Source: Mesorhizobium alhagi CCNWXJ12-2 (GTDB lineage Bacteria; Pseudomonadota; Alphaproteobacteria; Rhizobiales; Rhizobiaceae). From it: a stretch of 64,000 nt of DNA. Positions 59,618-64,000 of the stretch are shown here, in pieces. The translations under genes were made by a program, and so were the position numbers. The notes beneath the pieces are model-generated. The model made no database searches. It saw nothing but the letters and a program-made list of their open reading frames with translations, and was not told where the DNA came from. Each line of letters opens with the position of its first letter. Within the stretch, counting starts at the first letter, position 1. The DNA is taken from positions 1-64,000 of the forward strand of contig NZ_AHAM01000058.1 in assembly GCF_000236565.1 (NCBI RefSeq), in the 5' to 3' direction.

Positions 59618-61132
59618 ATGTCATTCATGGCAGCCTGCATACTCATAGTCGATGACGATCCCGTGCAGCGCCGGCTGCTCGAGGCTGCGGTCACGAAATT
59701 CGGCCACTCGGCGCTCGTCGCCGATGGCGGCGAGGCGGCGCTCAGGCTGCTGGAGGGGCCGGATGCCCGTCCGGTCGCCGTCGTCATCCTCGATCTCTCA
59801 ATGCCCGGGCTGGACGGCATAGGCGTGCTCAAGGCCATGGCCGAGCGCGGCATCCATCTGCCGGTAATCGTGCAGACGGCGCAGGGCGGCATCGAGACCG
59901 TGGTGCTGGCGATGCGCAACGGCGCGTTCGACTTCGTCGTCAAGCCGGCCTCGCCGGATCGGCTGCGCACCGCGATCGACAATGCGCTCAAGGTCGAGGC
60001 GCGCGAGATGGAGGCGAAGCGCTCCTCCAAACGCGGCGGCGGCACGCTCTCCTTCAAGGACATCGTCACCCGCAGCCCGGCCATGGACCGCGTGCTCAGG
60101 CTGGCGCAGAAGGCCGCCGCCTCCAACATTCCGATCCTCATCGAGGGCGAATCGGGCGTCGGCAAGGAACTCGTCGCCCGCGCCATCCAGGGCTCCGGCG
60201 AGCGCCGTTCAAAACCCTTCGTCACGGTCAATTGCGGCGCCATCCCCGATAATCTTGTCGAAAGCATCCTGTTCGGGCACGAGAAGGGCTCCTTCACGGG
60301 CGCGACCGAAAAGCATGCCGGCAAGTTTGTCGAGGCGCATTCGGGAACGCTGTTCCTCGACGAGATCGGCGACCTGCCGCTCGACGTGCAGGTCAAGCTC
60401 TTGCGCGCGGTGCAGGACGGCGAGGTCGACCCGGTCGGCGGGCGCTCTACAGTCAAGGTGGACATCCGCCTGATCTCGGCCACCCACCGCAACCTCCTGC
60501 AGCAGGTCAAGGACGGAAAATTCCGCGAGGACCTGTTCTACCGGCTGAACGTCTATCCGATCTTCGTTCCGCCGCTGCGCGACCGCCGCGACGACATTCC
60601 GCATCTCGTGCGCCATTTCATGGGCCGCGTCGCGCCCACCGAGGCGCGCGGCCGCATCACCGACATTTCGGCCCGCGTTTTGTCCATGCTTCAGGCCTAT
60701 GACTGGCCGGGCAATATAAGGCAGCTCGAAAACGCCATCTTCCGGGCAACCGTGCTGTGCGAAGGCGATACGCTGACCGAGGAGGAATTCCCGCAGATCA
60801 GGGCGCAGGTCGAGGGCACCGTCAATCTGGACCGCGGCGAGCCCGAACCCGCTGCCGCCCCGCTGGAGGCTCCAGCCGAGGACAGGACCACGCCGTTCCG
60901 GCCCGCCGCGGAAATCCGTTTCGGCATATTGAAGGCGCTCGATGAGCGCGGCAATGTCCGCTCGCTGGCCGAGGTCGAACTCGAAATGATCAGGATGGCC
61001 ATCGACCATTACAACGGCCAGATGAGCGAGGTGGCGCGCCGGCTCGGCATCGGCCGCTCGACCCTCTACCGCAAGCTGAAGGAGTACGGGATCGACCCCG
61101 AAACGGGCCGCTCCGAAAAGCTCGCTTCCTGA
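59618..61132 (+). CDS. Sigma-54-dependent response regulator (NtrC/DctD type)
   Basis: 504 residues. A receiver domain (about 7-120) has the acceptor Asp59 in VVILDLSMPGLDGIGVLKAM. The AAA+ domain has Walker A IEGESGVGKELVA at about 173-185, the sigma-54 contact loop GSFTGA near 222 (serine in place of the usual alanine), and Walker B LFLDEIGDLP near 247. A Fis-type helix-turn-helix ends the protein (MSEVARRLGIGRSTLYRKLK). It activates sigma-54 promoters on phosphorylation. Its sensor kinase is not adjacent. Confidence 0.9.
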   Translation: MSFMAACILIVDDDPVQRRLLEAAVTKFGHSALVADGGEAALRLLEGPDARPVAVVILDLSMPGLDGIGVLKAMAERGIHLPVIVQTAQGGIETVVLAMRNGAFDFVVKPASPDRLRTAIDNALKVEAREMEAKRSSKRGGGTLSFKDIVTRSPAMDRVLRLAQKAAASNIPILIEGESGVGKELVARAIQGSGERRSKPFVTVNCGAIPDNLVESILFGHEKGSFTGATEKHAGKFVEAHSGTLFLDEIGDLPLDVQVKLLRAVQDGEVDPVGGRSTVKVDIRLISATHRNLLQQVKDGKFREDLFYRLNVYPIFVPPLRDRRDDIPHLVRHFMGRVAPTEARGRITDISARVLSMLQAYDWPGNIRQLENAIFRATVLCEGDTLTEEEFPQIRAQVEGTVNLDRGEPEPAAAPLEAPAEDRTTPFRPAAEIRFGILKALDERGNVRSLAEVELEMIRMAIDHYNGQMSEVARRLGIGRSTLYRKLKEYGIDPETGRSEKLAS

Positions 61133-61257
61133 GAAAAGGCCCGGCCAGCACCGCGTAAGCCACGCGCTATAAGGTGCCGTTTACCATGAACTTCGTTCGG
61201 TATTTTTGCCGGGATATCGCCATGGGGCTGCCGCATTTCGACTTCAATAAACAGTGA

Positions 61258-61265
61258 TTAACCAT
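61258..61265. promoter_or_regulatory. CtrA-like half-site upstream of DUF882 gene
   Basis: TTAACCAT lies 76 bases before the DUF882 start. It is a single half-site. Confidence 0.3.
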
Positions 61266-61341
61266 TAGGATCGATATTCGGACGTCACAATCACGCGTCC
61301 GGGCTTCAAATCCGGGGACAAACGGCTGAAGGCCTTTTGAT

Positions 61342-63243
61342 TTGAACAGAACCGAGCCACACACGACCCGGCGACTCGTATCGACCGGCTGGCCGAAATG
61401 GCTTGCAGCTTTCATGCTCGCCCTCAGCTTTCTCATGATGGCGGCGCCCGTCGCCAGCGCCGAAACGCGGACGCTTAAGCTCTATTACATCCACACCAAG
61501 GAAAAGGCCGAGATCACCTTCAAGCGCAACGGGCGCTACGATCAGTCCGGCCTCAACCAGATCAACCGCTTCCTGCGCGACTGGCGCCGCAACGAGCCGA
61601 CCCGGATGGACCCGCGCCTGCTCGACCTTGTCTGGGAAACCTACAAGGCGGTCGGCGCGCGCGACTATATCCACGTCGTTTCAGCCTACCGCTCGCCCGC
61701 CACCAATTCGATGCTGCGCAAGCGCTCCAAGGGCGTCGCCAACAAGAGCCAGCATATGCTCGGCAAGGCGATGGACTTCTACATTCCGGGCGTCAGCCTG
61801 AAGAAGCTGCGTGACACCGGCCTCAGGGCGCAGGGCGGCGGCGTCGGCTATTATCCGCGCTCGGGCTCGCCCTTCGTCCACATGGATGTCGGCAATGTCC
61901 GCCACTGGCCGCGCATGAGCCGCAGCGAACTCGCTTCCGTCTTCCCGAATGGCAAGACGCTGCATGTGCCGACCGACGGCAAGCCGCTGCCCGGTTTCGA
62001 GACGGCGCTGGCTTCCTACAAGGCGCGCAGCAAGAGCGGCGCCACGGCGCTGGCGCTTGCAAGCTCCTCCAGCAGCAGCAAGCGCACCAATCTCTTTGCG
62101 GCCATTTTCGGCGGCGGCGCGGACGAGGAAGAAGAGAGCAGCGGCGAGGTCGCCGTCGTTGCGGCCGCAAGCTCGCGGGCCGAGAAGCCCCAGCCCGCCA
62201 GGAAGGCCGTGGCGGAACAGCCGCAGCCCCGGCAGGCTGACAAGAAGCAGCTGCCGGGCATTCAGATCGTCTCGCCCGACCAGGCGCAGCGCACCGAAAT
62301 TCCGCAGGTCGCCGAGGCCGAGGAGCCGCGCGAGGAGACGCCCGAAACCATTATCGCCGCGCTGCCCGCGCGCAGCGTTCCGGTGCCGATGCTCGCGCCG
62401 CGTCCCGACGCCGAGGTCGACCTGACCGTCGCCGCATTGGCCGAAGCCGAACAGGTTCCGTTCGGAGCCGCAGCAGCGCCACTGCCGGAGGAAGCGCCTG
62501 CCGCCACGGCCGAGCAGGTTCCGTTCGGGGCCGCAGCAGCGCCGTTGCCGGAGGAAGCGCCTGCCGCCAAGGCCGAGCTTGCCCTTGGCATCCCGCTGCC
62601 GACGCGCCGTCCCGATTACGCCCCGCCGGCTGCGGTGCTCGCCAAGGCTGATGTCGCGACCGCTCCGGTCCTGCTCGCCATGGCCGCTTCGGACGAGGGT
62701 CCGATGAGCTCATTCGCGCCGTTGCCGTCCGGCCGTCCGAGCGACGCCGACGCCGTTTTCGACCTCGCCGCGGTTCCCGCCGCGCGGTCCGAGCCGGCCA
62801 GCACAGGTGCGGTCCCGGCCGATTCGAAAGCCGCGCTTGAAGCGGTCATCAAGTCCAACGGCGCCCGTGTCGCCGCACTCGCCACGACGACGCCGCGTGC
62901 GGCCGTCGCCAGCCGTCCGGCTGGAACCGACGCGGCTTCGGCGCTGGATTCCGGCGTCAAGACGACGCGCAAATCGCCGCGGCCGAGCGCCCGCGACACC
63001 AGGCCCGATCCGAAACCGGTGGTGGTAGCCGCTCAGCCGCAGGCCGCGCGCTGGGTGCTGCACAGCGACTATGTCACCACGGCCGGGCAGAACACGACCG
63101 CGCCGTCCTTCGCCTACAACATCGTGCGAACCGCGCCGCGCGCTGTCTATACCGCCGGCTTCCAGCAGGACGACCAGGTGGCAGACGCCAACCGCTTCTC
63201 CGGCAAGGCCGTCAAATTCCTGTCGGTCGCCCGCTTCCAGTAG
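61342..63243 (+). CDS. DUF882/peptidase M15-like envelope protein
   Basis: 633 residues from a TTG at 61342 with GAAGG about nine bases upstream. A signal peptide (WLAAFMLALSFLMMAAPVAS) precedes the DUF882 domain, with the zinc motif in SQHMLGKAMDFYIPG (near 137-150) and a second pair in FVHMDVGNVRHW near 178. It resembles D-Ala-D-Ala endopeptidases that trim peptidoglycan. The C-terminal about 400 residues are Ala/Pro/Glu-rich and low complexity, including a 21-residue tandem duplication at about 373-414 (EQVPFGAAAAPLPEEAPAA repeated). The tail may span the periplasm. Confidence 0.82.
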   Translation: MNRTEPHTTRRLVSTGWPKWLAAFMLALSFLMMAAPVASAETRTLKLYYIHTKEKAEITFKRNGRYDQSGLNQINRFLRDWRRNEPTRMDPRLLDLVWETYKAVGARDYIHVVSAYRSPATNSMLRKRSKGVANKSQHMLGKAMDFYIPGVSLKKLRDTGLRAQGGGVGYYPRSGSPFVHMDVGNVRHWPRMSRSELASVFPNGKTLHVPTDGKPLPGFETALASYKARSKSGATALALASSSSSSKRTNLFAAIFGGGADEEEESSGEVAVVAAASSRAEKPQPARKAVAEQPQPRQADKKQLPGIQIVSPDQAQRTEIPQVAEAEEPREETPETIIAALPARSVPVPMLAPRPDAEVDLTVAALAEAEQVPFGAAAAPLPEEAPAATAEQVPFGAAAAPLPEEAPAAKAELALGIPLPTRRPDYAPPAAVLAKADVATAPVLLAMAASDEGPMSSFAPLPSGRPSDADAVFDLAAVPAARSEPASTGAVPADSKAALEAVIKSNGARVAALATTTPRAAVASRPAGTDAASALDSGVKTTRKSPRPSARDTRPDPKPVVVAAQPQAARWVLHSDYVTTAGQNTTAPSFAYNIVRTAPRAVYTAGFQQDDQVADANRFSGKAVKFLSVARFQ

Positions 63244-63389
63244 CGGCGGACGCAAGCTGAAAAAGCGCCCGTCTCCGGCGCTTCAGGACTGGTGACAAAC
63301 GTTGCCGCTCCAAACACCGTCATCAACTCTGAGCGTGCTGTTCATCTGTGCATCGAGGGAAGCGTACACTGATTGGCGCCGTGCTCGTC

Positions 63390-63419
63390 ATTCCGGGGCC
63401 GCGGAGCGGAACCCGGAAT
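63390..63419. repeat. REP-like palindromic element
   Basis: ATTCCGGG and CCCGGAAT form inverted arms around a GC-rich spacer. The sequence resembles REP-type palindromes of rhizobial intergenic regions. The rest of the gap 63244-63484 shows no gene. Confidence 0.55.
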
Positions 63420-63484
63420 CCAGAGCGTCGGCACTGAAGAAATGAGATGTGTCCGATGCGATTTCAAAGCACACGAAACGTCAG

Positions 63485-64000
63485 CTATTTGATAGCACGA
63501 ATAGCGCTTGGCGCATTTCGCTCAGGACGTTGATCTGCACCCGCAAGGTTCCAGATCAAGCCCTCTAGCTCATCAAGCGGAAGATGCAGGCTCGCTGCGA
63601 TGTCATTCTTTGTGGTTCTTTCTGACCAGAGCTGCGTAAGAACCTTGTGCCAGATTGGCGACGTTTCTCTCTCGATCCCGTTCGGTTCGCCGAGTCTGTA
63701 GCCTCTCTTGCCGAGTTCGATACAAATTGACTTGTACTGCCAGTCCGAGACCAATCGAAGAGTACTCAGGCGATACGCCATCGCCATTGCGGAAACACGC
63801 CATCGGAACTTCCCCCGCAAGACAGTGTCTATCGTGACCATCCGCGAAACTCGTGCCTTCACATCTCGCGCAGGCATAAGGAATGCAGACGCGAACCGGT
63901 CTGCCTCACGCTCTGCCGACCGCGTCTCCTTCGGATCGCCATGCTTGTGCATGACCAGATGGCCTAACTCATGCGCCGCATCAAAGATGCTGCTCTCGGC
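63485..64000 (-). CDS. ImmA/IrrE-family metallopeptidase, 5'-truncated by window edge
   Basis: The frame is open to the right edge, so only the C-terminal about 171 residues are seen. FDAAHELGHLVMHKHGDPKE contains the HELGH zinc motif and ADRFASAFLMPARDVKARVS is the downstream third-ligand region of ImmA/IrrE (DUF955) proteins. Such peptidases cleave phage or mobile-element repressors or act in stress regulons, often fused to an N-terminal XRE domain. A REP-like element precedes it. It may belong to a further accessory region beyond the edge. Confidence 0.8.
   Translation of the reverse strand, partial: AESSIFDAAHELGHLVMHKHGDPKETRSAEREADRFASAFLMPARDVKARVSRMVTIDTVLRGKFRWRVSAMAMAYRLSTLRLVSDWQYKSICIELGKRGYRLGEPNGIERETSPIWHKVLTQLWSERTTKNDIAASLHLPLDELEGLIWNLAGADQRPERNAPSAIRAIK

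Noticed and set aside
1-64000. CRISPR arrays, retrons or restriction-modification genes
   Set aside because: No regularly spaced repeats, reverse transcriptase, methyltransferase or restriction motifs were seen; the 22-bp repeats at 13573 are contiguous iterons without spacers.

Overview
The window is high-GC alphaproteobacterial DNA, most likely from a Rhizobiales (Phyllobacteriaceae/Mesorhizobium-like) chromosome. This rests on recognisable chromosomal neighbours: CpdR beside an N-formylglutamate amidohydrolase, a suhB/alpha-r14-type small RNA next to hisN, homospermidine synthase, a ROSE-type leader on an hsp20 gene, DUF459 and DUF882 proteins, and rhizobial intergenic inverted repeats. 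No taxonomic search was possible.

Positions 1-22464 are the right part of a temperate prophage that enters from beyond the left edge and ends at the 3' end of a tRNA-Val(GAC) gene, the likely attachment site. It has two divergent operons. The left operon (minus strand, 14693 down past 1) runs with many stop/start overlaps from a Cro-like gene through a replication initiator with internal iterons, a GapR-like protein, both terminase subunits, a P22-type portal, scaffold, a CsrA-like protein, an N4-gp56-type major capsid and adaptor/tail genes. The right operon (plus strand, 15498-22393) holds small hydrophobic proteins, a ParB-like protein, an HNH endonuclease, an excisionase-like protein overlapping a tyrosine integrase, and small unknowns. 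A C1-type repressor sits between them. An identical 17-bp operator is nested in the -35/-10 spacer of both candidate early promoters.

Positions 22600-63300 are chromosomal: cpdR, N-formylglutamate amidohydrolase, the small RNA, hisN, a lipase-like hydrolase, a 2OG-Fe(II) oxygenase, hsp20 under a predicted RpoH promoter and RNA thermometer, threonine aldolase, and glutamate synthase gltB/gltD interrupted by a VapBC-type toxin-antitoxin pair. Then come envelope genes (SGNH/DUF459, lytic transglycosylase, galU, outer-membrane barrel, arabinose-5-phosphate isomerase), NfeD/SPFH, hemH, a 5'-nucleotidase-LysM protein and an AMP-ligase-like gene (both with apparent frameshifts), a zinc peptidase, an Omp19-like lipoprotein, a gamma-butyrobetaine hydroxylase-like enzyme, homospermidine synthase, a DUF3445 protein, pabBC, pepF, a sigma-54 response regulator and a DUF882 protein. 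Large inverted repeats fill two intergenic gaps.

At the right edge (63485-64000) a truncated ImmA/IrrE-type metallopeptidase begins, possibly the start of another accessory region.
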